DNA of 64,000 nucleotides from Cyanophora paradoxa (lineage: Eukaryota; Glaucocystophyceae; Cyanophorales; Cyanophoraceae): contig QPMI01000560.1 in NCBI GenBank assembly GCA_004431415.1, forward strand, positions 248,001 to 312,000, in the 5' to 3' direction. The notes under the pieces are model-generated. The model saw only the letters and a list, made by a program, of their open reading frames with translations. It was not told the DNA's origin and ran no database searches. Every line of letters begins with the position of its first letter. Position 1 is the stretch's first letter. The position numbers and the translations under genes are program-made. This document shows positions 22,495 through 33,213 of the stretch, piece by piece.

Positions 22495-24439
22495 TCAGAG
22501 GATGAGGAGGAGGGCGGCGCAGATGGCGAGGACGCGGCCGTTGCCCTCGGAGGGGCGGCGGTCGGCGGCGGCCTCCTTGGCCGAGGCGCGCAGGAACGTG
22601 ATCTCGGCCTCCAGCGCGCCGGCCCGCGCCTGCTCCGCCTCCAGCGCCCCCGCCGCCGCCTCGCGCGCCGCCCGCAGCTCGCCCTCCCGCGCCGCAGCTG
22701 CCCCGCCAGCTCCTCCGCCCGCCGCCCCGCCGCCGCCGCCGCCGCCGCGCCCGACTGCGCCGCCTCGCGGGCCGCCCGCAGCTCGTCGGCGCGGCCGGCG
22801 CGGGCGGCGGCCTCGGCGGCCGTGGCGGCCTCGCGGGCGGCCTCGGCCTGGGCGCGCTGGGCCTCGGCGGCCTGGGCGCGCTGGGCGGCCTCGGCGGCGG
22901 CGGCCTCCTGGTGGGCGAGGCGCTCGGCGTGGAGGCGGGAGGCCTCCTCGGCCTCGCGCAGCTGCTGCTGGAGCTCCGCGATGCGCGACGAGGCGACGGC
23001 GAGCTGCGCGCTCAGCTCGTTCGTCGCCCGCGCCTCCGCGTCCAGGCTCGCCTGCCCCGCCCCACGTCAGCGCCCCGCCGGCCCCCGCCCCGCCGCGGCG
23101 CCCGCACCTGGGCGTGCCGGAGGCGGCCGTAGAGGTCGTGCTCCGCGATCGCCGCGATGGCGCAGTGGCCCCGCGTGACTGCGCGGCGGGCCCTCGGCGC
23201 CGGCTGGGAAGGCGGGGCGGGGCGGGGCGGGGCGGGGTGGGGTACGCACGCTCGGCCTCCTTCTGGAGGACGTCGACCTGCGTGCGCAGGTACGCCACCT
23301 CCGCCCTGCGCGCCGGCTGTGAGGAGGGGCGCAAGCGGGGCGCAGGGGGGCCGGGCGGGCGCACAGGGCGGGGGCAGCGGCGGCGGCGTAGGCGGCGACG
23401 GATCCCGAGTCGCAGGACTCGGCGCGGGAGAGGGTCCCGTCGAAGAAGGGCGGGTGCGGCTCGTAGTACTCCAGCGGCCTGCGGGGCGCTCGGGGCCGGC
23501 CGGCGTCGCGGGCGAGTGCGCCGGCGCACCGGAAGGCGTTGTTGGGCGAGGCGACGCCGCTGCCGGGGCAGCAGCCCGTGGAGACCGTCGGCGCCAGCGC
23601 GCTGTACGTTGGCGATACGCCCGCCAGCGCCGGCGTCGACCTGCCGCCAGCCCGTCGGAGGGCGCGAGCGGGCGGGCGCCGTGCGGCGGTGCGGCGTGCG
23701 GGCGCACGCGCGGGAGGAGGCGGAGGAGAGGAAGCGGTCGGAGGTGGGCGGCGTCGTGAGCAGGTTCTGCATCTCCTCCTCCACGGGCGCGCTCGCCGGC
23801 GCGGCGTGGCCCTCCCCCGGCGCGGCGTTGCCCTCCCCCGGCGCCTGGTAGCTCGGCCTCGGGAGCCGCTTCGGGCGCGGCTCGACGCTCGCGGATGCGT
23901 CCCACCGCTCCTCCTCCGGTGTGCCGTAGACCAGAAGCGCAGGGCTGCTCTCCGCGCCGCCCGCGCGCCTCGCGGCCTCCAGCGACTCCGCAGAGAGGTC
24001 AAAGTCGTAGCTGGGCGCACGATCAGAGGGAAACCAGAGGGAGGGAGGGAAGCGACTCACACTCGCACGTCCACCAAGGTCCGGCTCGTCCTCGTCTTCG
24101 CGCGGACGACGATCTGTGCGGGAGGCCGTGAGATCCCGTGCACGACGCGATCACGGGCGGTCTCACCTTCGCTACGTTCTTCGATGCCAAGTGCTGGGCC
24201 ATGTAATCTCCTATCTGATGAAGGCGTCGACTGCGGGAGGGCCAAGTCGGCAAAGGGACGGGGGAGCTCACGAGGTTGCGCCTCGCCCCCAGATCCTTGA
24301 ACTGCTTGGAGAAGAGAATCTCGAACATGTCCAGGGCTGCAGGCTGTTCAGGCGCACCCCAAGCGAATGGGCCGGCCGTCGCGTTCAAAGACTAACCGAC
24401 GTCGAGACGACGAAACTTGCCGTCCGCGGACTTCGACAT
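22495..24439 (-). CDS. Coiled-coil protein with hydrophobic C-terminus (tail-anchor candidate)
   Basis: The family is unrecognised. The likely start is ATG at 24439 (MSKSADGKFRRLDV), spliced to ALDMFEILFSKQFKDLGARR, then IGDYMAQHLASKNVAK, IVVRAKTRTSRTLVDVR and SYDFDLSAESLEAARR. The middle is Pro/Ser-rich. The C-terminal half is a long Ala/Glu/Arg coiled coil (ELSAQLAVASSRIAELQQQL, EASRLHAERLAHQEAAAAEA, EAEITFLRASAKEAAAD). The last residues, GRVLAICAALLLIL, are hydrophobic, and the stop at 22495-22497 follows at once. That layout suits a short tail anchor in an organelle membrane, although the hydrophobic segment is brief. Convergent with the SNAPC1-like gene, 170 bp apart. Confidence 0.6.
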
Positions 24440-24846
24440 GTGGACAGACACCCAGCGCTGGAGCGGTTCACGCCACGGGAGTCCAATGGGCGGCTGGCAC
24501 GAAATTCACATTCGAGTCTCACACATTCGACTCACACATATACCGACCTTTGCAATCTGTGTTGAATTCATTGCTGTCCCAGTCTTCGTCAGGGGCGCCA
24601 CCGCCGCCGGCGCAACCGCTGCCATTTTGCTTCCCGCTTTTTGAAACCTGCACAAAAAAGAACGCCAGGGTACAGGCAAGAAGCAGACCATTGCCCGGCG
24701 TTCCACCGCGCGCTGTTCCACCGCGTTCTGTTCGAATCAGTAGCGCGCTCCAAAATCTTTGGAGGTCGCGGACGCGACACGGCGGATGACAGCGGACCCG
24801 CGGTAGCAGCCAGGCGATCGGAGCGTGAGAAGTGACTGAGGACGAT
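24440..24846. promoter_or_regulatory. Divergent intergenic region, coiled-coil gene / UIM gene
   Basis: About 407 bp lie between opposed starts and are presumed to hold both promoters. The region is less GC-rich than its flanks. It contains alternating ACATTCGA, ACACATTCGA and ACACATATAC words near 24505-24545. No gene is seen. Confidence 0.4.
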
Positions 24847-27458
24847 ATGGGGAAAGCGAAGGAGCAGAAGGGAAAGGTGCGCGCGGCGCGTACGCGCGTG
24901 GAGGCCCCTAGACGAACGTGGCGACGGCGCAGGCGCAAGCGGCGCAGGCGGCGCAGGCGGCGCAGGCGGCGGGCGAGGAGAAGCTGGAGAACTCGGATGA
25001 GTTTCTAGACGTTGGTGCGTAGCAGTTGTGAGTGTGCCTGGTGCGCCCTGACCGCACCGAACCCACGCGATGCGTTTCTTCACGTAGCGTACGCGTACCT
25101 GGTGCTTTATTCCCGCCCCTCCTCGTGCCGACTCTCGATGGCACTCACCCCGACGATGGCACTCGTAGGTGGAGTTCGAGGCAACAAGGAACCCAAGTTT
25201 GCACAAGGTTCGAAGATCTAGAAGAAGCACTGCAGCTGGGTTATTCTGCTCACGGCGGCAGCAGATCATCAAAGTTCTGGCGAAAGAGAGTGGACTCATT
25301 GGCGCTCTCGTTGCGCCCGCTGTCCTCCTGTTGATTCGGAAGCCCATGTCCTGATTTCTGACTCGCATGGACCTGCAGGCAATGCGGAGGAACTACACGC
25401 ATTCGCCTCAGCTGCAACGCATCTTTGTGCAGGCGTTGAAGGAATTTCACAAGAGGTACAATGGAGACGACATAGTCTTCAGACTCATCGTAGACTCGGC
25501 GATGGACAGACTGCGGGCCACAAGCTCGGCTGCCGCCCGGAACCAGATTCTGCTCAGCGGCCTGTTCGCGCAGCTCAAGCCCACGAAGCCGAAAACTGCG
25601 CCGCAGCCTGCGCACCCCGCTCAACCAAGAGCGCCCCGCCAGGCGCAGCGCCCAGCCCTGCAGCAGGCACCCCGCAGGCAATACAAACCGGCGCCCGCCC
25701 CCTCCCCCGCGTTCCGCCCGGCTTTGCACACGGCGGCGGCCGCGGCGGTCGTCTCGGGATCTGCGGCCAGCCGGGGCGCGTCCGACTGGATGGAGCGGGA
25801 GAGCGTGGCCGGCAGCTCGGCGAGCGCCAGCAGCGGCGGCTCCTCCAGCCTCGTGACATCGCGCTCCGACGGCGACGGATGGGAGGTCGCCCGCCCGCCG
25901 CCCCCGCGCCCGCTTGCGCCGCGCCCGACCCGCCGCGCAGGTCGTGGCCCGCAAGGTCCCCGCGCCGAAGAAGGCGGCGGCCGGCGGCAAGGGCGGGAGG
26001 CGCGGGAGGGGCGGCTCGCAGTACCTGCGGCAGCCCTGGGAAGAGGACGAGGAGGAGGAGGCCGAGGAGGCGACCGTCGAGTTCGAGGCCAACCCGTGCG
26101 CGCGCCGCCCGCGCCCGCTGTGCCCGCCGAACGTCTCACCGCCTCGAAGGCTGCTGCGGCCGCCGGGGATGTCGGACGCGGAGTACAACCAGCGCGTGCG
26201 GGTGATGATGGCGCGGAGCCGGCTGGAGGAGGAGGCGCGCCTGCGCCGCGAGGAGGAGAGCATGAAGCAGGAGTGGGAGGCCTACTACCAGGCCCTCGAG
26301 GAGAGGTGCAGGAGGCTTACGTCCAACCCCGCGCCGCGCCGCGCCCCGCCCCGCCCCGCGTCTCCCCTGAGCTCCGCGGCAGCAGCCGGGGGCAGGAGGG
26401 GGCGTGGGAGGGCGCCGGGGGCGGCTGGTCGTGGGACTTGGAGGAGGTGCCGGACCACGAGCTCCAGGCCGCCGTCGTCCGCCTCCTCCCGCCCACCCCC
26501 CCCCCCCCCCCCCCCCCCCCTCGCTCCTCTCCCGCCCCCAACCTCGCCGCAGGCCGCCGCAAGGCAGGAGGGGGCCGGCCAGTGGCGCGCCGCCCCCGCC
26601 GCCGACGCCGCCGAAGGAGACGACGCGCTCCTGTGCGCCCCTCGCCCGCCGTGCGCGCCCTTGACCGCTCGCATCTCATGCGGCGCGCAGTCGTGAGCTC
26701 CTCAACGCGGACGCGCCTCACGCGCCGCTCTCGCACGCGCCAGCGCCGGCTGCGGTCGCCCCGCCGCACGATCCCGCCCAGGCCTTCCTGAGCCCGGCGT
26801 CGGCGGAGGAGGCGGAGGAGGCGGAGCTGCGGCGGGCGCTGGAGGAGAGCCTGCAGGAGGCCCGCCGCGAGGAGGCCCGCCGCGCCCGCATGGCCGAGCT
26901 CTTCGGCGAGGCGGCCTTTGGCCCCGCCCCGGCCCCGGCCCCGGCCCCGGCCCTTGCCCCTCCCCAGCCCGTCCCCGCCCAAGCTCCCGCCCCGCTCCCC
27001 CCCTCCCATGCTGGATGGGCCGACCAAGCGGCCCACGCAGCTTACAACCCCTATCCACCCGTCGCCGCCCCTGCATCCCACTACATCCCTCCCGCACCCG
27101 CTACTTCCGCCTCCCTCCCTTCTCCCGCCCCCGCTACCCCCTCCTGGACGCACGCACCAGCGCCCCCGACTCCCACCGGCCCATCTACGCCCCCTGTCTA
27201 CACCAGTGCGTTTTGATTCGGGTCTTGCTTTGCTGTCGCGGCGTTGGAATGACTCCCTCCGCTGCTGCAGATTGGAGTCCTGCGGCGCCGCCCACGGCGC
27301 CGACAACGGCGTGGACGCCCGGCGGCCCGGGCCCGGGGCCCCCGAGCCCTCGGAGTGCGACGCCGACGTTTGCAGCGCCCGCGGCGCCACCCGCGCCTCC
27401 GGCGGCGGAGGGGGACGACATGGACCTCGACGAACTCACCCGCCTCTGCCTCTCGTAG
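24847..27458 (+). CDS. VHS/ENTH-like domain plus UIM protein, endosomal sorting adaptor candidate
   Basis: The start MGKAKEQKGK splices to an Ala/Gln run and then SDEFLDVAYLVEFEATRNPS. Further splicing gives LHKQIIKAMRRNYTHSPQLQ and RIFVQALKEFHKRYNGDD. The helical pattern resembles VHS domains of TOM1/Hrs, by eye only. A long Pro/Ala linker, an acidic stretch (WEEDEEEEAEE) and a helical segment (GMSDAEYNQRVRVMMARSRL) follow. A ubiquitin-interacting motif reads EEAELRRALEESLQEAR, fitting the LxxAxxxS core. The tail is Pro-rich with NPYPP and ends MDLDELTRLCLS, with the stop at 27456-27458. Exons between 25010 and 25380 are tentative. The gene at 58414 shares the UIM and the terminal DEL-LCL motif. 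A role in ubiquitin-dependent membrane sorting is inferred. Confidence 0.65.
26496..26520 (+). repeat. Poly-C run of 25 inside an intron
   Basis: Twenty-five consecutive C residues lie within a probable intron of the UIM gene, between the exon ending VVRLLPP and the next acceptor. A CT-rich tract follows immediately. Confidence 0.9.
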
Positions 27459-27691
27459 CGCAGCGGCCTCCCCTCTGTACATGTAAACGCAGTCTTTTCA
27501 ACCAATTATAACCGCTGGTCAAGCGATGCCAGCTAGCGCTAGCTATAGCGTGCGACGTCGACGTCGGCGCCGACGCGGGAAGGAAGCTGCAGAGGGGTAC
27601 GGCCTCGAAGTGTCGCAAAGCGATCGCACGTGGTGCGGCAGCGGTAGCGAGCTCGTGGCGGGCGTAGCTTCGTATATCGCAGTGAATAGAG

Positions 27692-28141
27692 ATGTCTGCG
27701 TTTGTCGGCTCGACCACGGCGGCGTCCGCCGTCCGCGCTCATCGCGTCATCCTCTCCGCGCCGTCGACTCCTGCTTCGGCATTGGATTTGGCCACGCCCA
27801 GCGGCCGCGCGCCGCGGCGTCGCGCGGGGAGGCCGCAGCGCGGCGAGATTTCGTGGCATGCCAGTGATCTGACCGGCCAGGCCGTGAGCGCGGGTGCTCG
27901 GACCGCAACGCCCGCTAGGACATTCAGCGTCATCGCGAAGGCCGATGACGAAAAGAGCCCGTCGTGGAATCCGGTCCCGAGCCCAGCCCGTGCGTCTGCC
28001 GCCGCCGTTGTCTCCGGGAGCGCGGTCGCGGGCACGATCTGATCAAGCTTTCTAGGCATGCAGCCGTGGGAGTACGCGTTCCGCGCGACTGGGACGAATC
28101 TCCCCGCCAAGCGGTTCGACCCGATCTGCACGCAGCTCTAA
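27692..28141 (+). CDS. Small probable plastid-targeted protein, family unknown
   Basis: The start MSAFVGSTTAASAVRAHR is Ser/Ala/Thr-rich with a Phe at position 4, like glaucophyte and red-algal transit peptides. A downstream frame reads AGARTATPARTFSVIAKADD, then EKSPSWNPVPSPA. An intron from a GTGCG donor near 27988 to a TAG acceptor at 28055 joins it in frame to MQPWEYAFRATGTNLPAKRF and DPICTQL, with the stop at 28139-28141. The extent of exon 1 is unclear, because an intron probably runs from about 27740 to 27878. The mature part, about 50 residues with Trp, Tyr and Lys/Arg, looks conserved, but I cannot name the family. It could be a small photosynthetic or plastid-ribosomal subunit. Its transit exon might alternatively serve the adjacent dehydratase. 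Confidence 0.5.
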
Positions 28142-28218
28142 ATCTCTGCTGGTCGCCCGGGGGCGCCGTAGCTAAGCGTCCCCCGTGGCGCAGCATCGCC
28201 TTCGTGTGGAAGGATCAG

Positions 28219-29754
28219 ATGGGATCAGGTGCGCCTTGGGCGTCGGACCGCCGGGCCGCCCTCGCCGCGGCCGACGGGGGCGCAGGGGCGTACGCGGAGT
28301 CGGCCCTAAGGACGTGCTTCTCGTCGAACGAGTACGAGGCATTTCCGGTCGAGAACTTCCGCTCCGCCTTTGAGGTCCGCTCAATCGGCGCCGCCGCTGC
28401 CGCCGCGGGGCGAGCGTTGAGCGAGCGGCGCGCGGTTGGGGGCGCAGGCGGTGTCGGAGGGGGTGGCGGACTTGGCGCTGGTGCCGATCGAGAACGACGC
28501 GGAGGGGAGCTTCCACCGAAACTACGACCTGCTGCTCCAGTTCCGGGACCTCACGGTCGTCGAGGAACTGGTCTTCCCCGTGGAGTACTGCCTCGCCGCC
28601 AACGCCGGCGTCGCCAGGAGCGACCTCCGCCGCGTCGTCGGCCACCCCCAGGCCCTCGCCGCCGTCCGCCCCGCACCCCGCCCCGCCCCGCCCCGCCCCG
28701 CCCCGACCCGACCGGCGCCCTCTCAACGCCCTGCCTCCCCGTCGCCCCGCAGTGCTCGAAGTACGTGGACGCGCTGCGGCTGCCGAAGGAGCAGAGCAAC
28801 TACAGCAAGGGCGCCGCCAAGATGATCACCGAGGAGGGCCATCGGTACCCCCCCGCCCGCCCGCCCGCACCGCGCAGAGGCCTCCGCCCGTCTTTTCCTC
28901 GCTCAGCGGCGGGGTGCCAGGGACATGGGGGCGATCATCCCGCCCGTGCGGGCGCGGGCCTTTGGGCTGGAGATCCTCGAGCGCGGCATCGAGGAGGAGG
29001 CCCGCCCCCCGCCCCGCCACGCGCCCACTACCCCCCCCCCTCACTTCGTTCGCAGCGGTCGGTGACGCGCTTCCTGGTGCTGCAGCGGACGGGGGAGCAC
29101 GAGAAGCAGGGGGCGGCGGAGGGCCCGGCGGGGCAGACGCAGCGCCCGATGGAGCTGCGGCGCTGGGGCGTCAAGACCTCCATCGCCTTCGCCCTCAAGA
29201 ACCAGGTCGGCGCCCTCTTCAAGGTGCCCCGCCCCGCCCCGCCCCCCACCGCCCCGCCCCGCGCTCTAACCCCCCTCCCCCCTCGCTTTTCGCGCAGGCG
29301 CTGGCGATCTTCGCGCTGCGGGACATCGACCTGACGAAGATCGAGTCGCGGCCGGACGGGGACGGGGGGTACGCGTTCTACGTGGACATAGTGGGCCAGC
29401 GTGCGCCGCCTCGCCCCGCCCCCGGCCGGCGCTTCCTCCCGCCCCTGACATGACCCCGGGCCGGGGGGCAGAGGAGGACGAGTCGATCCAGCGCGCCCTC
29501 AGCCACCTCGAAGAGGCGCGGCCCCGCCCCGCCTGCCCCCGCCCCGCCCCTGCCGGGCTGATCCGCTGCCTGCCGCGTGCAGGTCGCCGACTGGGTCCAG
29601 GCGAGCCTCGCCGGCGCCGCCCCAGCTGCGTCCCCTCGCGCCGCCGCCCTCCAGCTGAGCCCTGGGCCGCGCGCAGGTGATCGGAAGCTTCCCCGTCTTT
29701 AACGTTCCCACGGGCGACGAGCTCGAGGGCGCCGGCGCCGGCCGTTCCTCCTAG
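28219..29754 (+). CDS. Prephenate/arogenate dehydratase with ACT domain
   Basis: This enzyme makes phenylpyruvate or phenylalanine in aromatic amino acid synthesis, a plastid step in algae and plants. Readable segments are GAYAESALRTCFSSNEYEAF, ALVPIENDAEGSFHRNYDLL, VVEELVFPVEYCLAA, VVGHPQALAQCSKYVD, SNYSKGAAKMITEEG and RAFGLEILERGIEE. The catalytic TRF motif is in SVTRFLVLQRTG. The ACT domain follows: KTSIAFALKNQVGALFKALA, DIDLTKIESRPD (ESRP, the Phe-binding motif) and YAFYVDIVGQ. It ends VIGSFPVFNVPTGDE...GRSS, with the stop at 29752-29754. At least seven short introns interrupt it. The 5' end is uncertain: the usual VAFQG lead-in is not seen and the start given is provisional. A transit peptide is not obvious, unless exons of the preceding small gene contribute. 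Confidence 0.9.
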
Positions 29755-30497
29755 CTACTATAGGCGCGGCTAGCTATAGTCGTCTAGCGCAGCTAGCTAG
29801 CGCTAGCGCGAGCTCAAGTTCGAATTCGAATTTGGGATTGATCGATCGCGAAATCGATTCGCGATCGCCGGGTCGCGTGCATCAATATCACATGCACGTG
29901 AGTCGCGATCGTGACGTGACGTCGACGCGTTTGCATTGCAATAGAGGACGTCATGATCAGTGACGTCACCGCGGAGCGTCGATCGCGAACTCAGCCCAAT
30001 GCAATTTGGATGGGTACAGCGCGCGATCGCTTCGGCGTCGACCTTTAAAGGCCGCTGGTGGCCGTCGAGGAGGCAGCGCCGCAGCGGGCCTCGGCAGATA
30101 AAGCCCGAGGAACGACTCCGAACGAGTGGCGGCGGCGGCCTGTCCACGGGCTCATTCGCCCAGCCGTGAACACCAGCCTTCCGCAGCTCCTCGGCTCCCT
30201 GCCAGCAGCCCCCCCACCCGCTCCTGCCGCGGATACGAGGGTGGATTTTGAATCAACGATCAGCCTGTTCTCCAGCGCAGCAGGCGACGAGATGTCCGGT
30301 GGCTGTCGGAAATCGGCGCTTACAGCACTCCTGAGGCCGTGGCAACCGTCGACGCCTGAGCCCTCGGCGCTCAAGGTGATTGTCTTGGATGCTTTGAACT
30401 TCTCCGATTGTCGTTCCTCGCGTATCTCCTGACGTACGCAACCCTCACGCTGACGGCCCTTTTCACGCCCGCGTCCGTACAGGTGGAGCCCCGAGCC
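29755..30497. other. Palindrome-rich intergenic region upstream of a coiled-coil gene
   Basis: The first 240 bp are dense in short self-complementary words: GCTAGCTAGCGCTAGC, TTCGAATTCGAA, GATCGATCGCGA, ATCGATTCGCGATCG and repeated TGACGT/ACGTCA. The second part, 30160-30370, has an open frame (NTSLPQLLGSLPAAP, DFESTISLFSSAAGDEMSGG) that may be an upstream exon of the next gene. It would make the start at 30498 internal. Confidence 0.5.
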
Positions 30498-32033
30498 ATG
30501 CCCGTCGACAGTGAGCTCAGGGAAAAGTTCCTTCTTGTGTCCATATCAGGTCCGGTTCCGTCCGATTCCTTGGAACTCGGCCGCGGCCGCTTGCGCAATC
30601 ATCGTTTCGTCCCTTCGCCCTCCCCTCGCTTCCAGCGGCACGACCATAGCTTACGACTCGTTTCAATAGCCATAACCACACCATTTCCGACATGTGGACC
30701 CTCGGTCGCGTTGATCTCACGGCTGGAATTTCGCGCAGACGTCATCACAAGATTGAACAAATCCGATGTCCAAGTCATCGACTTGGAAGGCCAGTTGAGC
30801 GAAGGAGAGGTGCGTACGGTCGCGATCCTCCAGCGCGATCGTGAGTTGACGCCACAATCAGGAGACGACGAGCCTTCCTACCAGAAGCAGCTCGTCTTCG
30901 ACTCTCGCATCGGCCGAGGTTCTCGCTCTGGAAATAAGGATCAAAGAATTAGAAAAGCACCTGCACGCGGCCACCGAACTGAGCCATGTGCGTGTCTCAC
31001 CGAATTTGATCTCGGCTTGCTGGCCTGACGCACTCGAATCGGCAGGGTCTGACGCTGGAGAACCACGCGTTGGCGAGGCACGTGCAGGAGGAGCGCGAAG
31101 GCCGCGAGCGGATGTACAAGGAGCTCATCCGCGCGAGGGCGACGGTGGAGGAGGGCCAGGCGGAGCGGCGGGCGCTCGCGGCACAGCTGCGCGAGGCAAA
31201 GGCGGCTGCGGCAGCGGCGGAGCGGGAGCTGGCGGCAGAGCGCGAGGAGTCGCAGCGGGTCCGGGAGGGCCTGCGGATCCAGCTGGGCGAGCTCCGGGGC
31301 CGCGAGGAGGCGGTGGCGGTGGCGAGCGAGCGGCTCTGCAGCTCGGCGCTGGCGGCGCGGTGCCTGGAGCTCGAGGCGCGGCTCGCGGCGGCCTCCTTCG
31401 GGGAGGCGGAGGAGAAGCACCTCGGGGAGCGGTACCGGGGCGACCTGGAGGGGCGCATCGACTGGCTGGAGGGCGAGCTGGGCCTCGCCCGCGAGCGCGC
31501 CTCGGAGGCCCAGCAGATGGTCAACGCCGCCAGCTTCCGCCTGGACGCCCTCCAGGCCGCCCTCGTCGACGCCGAGCGCCGCTCCCGCCAGCTCCGCGCC
31601 GCCCTCGCCCGCGCCGAGGGCGACGCCCCGACGGCGGAGGCGCTGCGGCGCATGGCCGAGGCCGAGGCGCCGGCGCTGCGGGGGGCCCTGCGTGAGGGGA
31701 ACCTCGAGTACGGCTGCGGCCTCCGGCGCCGGAACGCCTTCTTGGCGCTGGCGGAGGTGCCGGAGGGGGAGGCGGTGGCGCCGGGGCCCGAGCGCTCGGA
31801 CGCCCTCGTCGAGAAGCGGCGGCGCGCCTCCAGCCTCTACTGTGCGCCCTCCCGCGCCCTTGGCCCCGCTGTCGGCCTCGCTGCGCGCTGAGGCGGGCGG
31901 GGCGGGGCGCGCAGACGTGCCGACGCTGGGGAACAGCCTGGCGTTCCGCTACGGGGGCCTGCCCGGCGCCCCCAAGTGCGGCAAGGACTTCCTCGCCTAC
32001 GTCCTCTCCGGCACAGCCGTCCCCGCCCACTGA
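30498..32033 (+). CDS. Coiled-coil protein, unrecognised
   Basis: From MPVDSELREKFLLVSIS the reading continues through short exons (EFRADVITRLNKSDVQVIDL, VLALEIRIKELEKHLHAATE). It then enters a long exon from about 31047 to 31840 that is a strong Arg/Glu/Leu/Ala coiled coil (LTLENHALARHVQEEREGRE, AALVDAERRSRQLRAALARA). The coil ends before a less regular part (LEYGCGLRRRNAFLALAEVP). A last exon reads VPTLGNSLAFRYGGLPG, PKCGKDFLAYVLSGT and AVPAH, with the stop at 32031-32033. There are no transmembrane segments. It could be a cytoskeletal, basal body or vesicle-tether protein, but nothing in the sequence decides this. Upstream exons in 30160-30480 are possible. Confidence 0.6.
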
Positions 32034-33213
32034 CGCCCCGCCCGGCGCCCCTCGGCCCATCCCCGGCGCCCCCGGCGGCGCGGCACCGGCACTCTTCGGC
32101 CCTCGCGGCCGGCCTCCCAGAGTGGCCTTGGGAGTATCACACATGCAGTACAGACGACCTCACCCGATATAATCCCGATACATCATAATCCGTGTCAGTT
32201 TGAGTCAGTTTTCTCGCGCGGACTTGCCTCGGGATCCAGCCGACCCGTGCGCCTAGTTCGTTTATAATTACGACAGTTCGCCTTGCACTCTCGACTCAGT
32301 GAGTTACAGCTTGAGTTTCATTGCTTTGCTTGCTTGTGTATCTGTTTGGATTTGGCAGTTGTTTCGTGTACAGTGCGACTAGATATGCAGATTTAGTTAG
32401 CTATGGATTGCGCTCTCCTGGTTCGAACGTCAGCGGCTCCTTTTTCTAGTTGGCTGAGGGCCAGGCCCATGCAGTCCTAGCTATATAGTGTGGTTTCAAG
32501 CCTTGAGTCCCGGGCACAGGTTTCCTTGCGTGTACAGACCGGGGAATCTCTCGGGCGCTCAGTGTATCTATTTCCATCGTTATCAGCATCATGATCAGAA
32601 CACTTTGAATTTTTCTCAAGAGTCTGACAGAGATCGATACCGCAGTCCCTTCGACAGTTCGTTCGGCGCTTTAGCGAGGAAACGTTTACATGTCACTCGG
32701 GTGCTTGTCCAAATGCAGTCAGAGTTTCAATCGATATCGAAACTTGAAATCGACCCCCGCCGCCGGGGCGGCGGCCACACTGTGACAGGCGGCAGCGTGC
32801 GCGGTCCGGCCCGCGGCGGTGCGCGCGCATGCCGCGCCGCAGTGCGCATGCCACGGTCACCAGGTGCCCCGGCCCAGCCTGGCAGTGCCCACGGTGCGCG
32901 TGCGCATGCCGCAGTGCCTCGTATGCAGATCCATTGGGCCCGGGCCACCAACTCAGTGACTTGCTGGCAACTCCCTGGTCATCCGATCCACCACAATCGT
33001 CGTCATGGAAATCATTGAATGGCAAAGAAGGGGACTCGATCGAAATTGATCGCTCGAGATCCGATGATCAGGCTACACTGCGACACAATTACACTCGGGG
33101 CTGCAATCGCGGATGCGTCGAAAGAACTGCTAGGCAGGCGAATGGGTCCGTCTGCACGGGGCGGCCGGGCCGTCCAGCGCAGCAGAGAGAAAGAAGAAGG
33201 GAAGGGGGGCGGG
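32034..33213. other. Long intergenic region with dispersed repeat copy
   Basis: Convergent genes end at both sides, leaving about 1.2 kb. The part from 32160 to 32720 is AT-richer and contains no supported gene. From 32820 to 32960 lies a copy of the dispersed element: rc of GGCACTGCGGCA at 32907-32918, then CCATTGGGCCC and AACTCAGTGACTT. The word CACTGTGACA occurs near 32779. Confidence 0.55.

Noticed and set aside
32401-32460. GGTTCGAAC resembling a tRNA T-loop
   Set aside because: The flanks do not form a T stem, and no acceptor, D or anticodon arms can be drawn.
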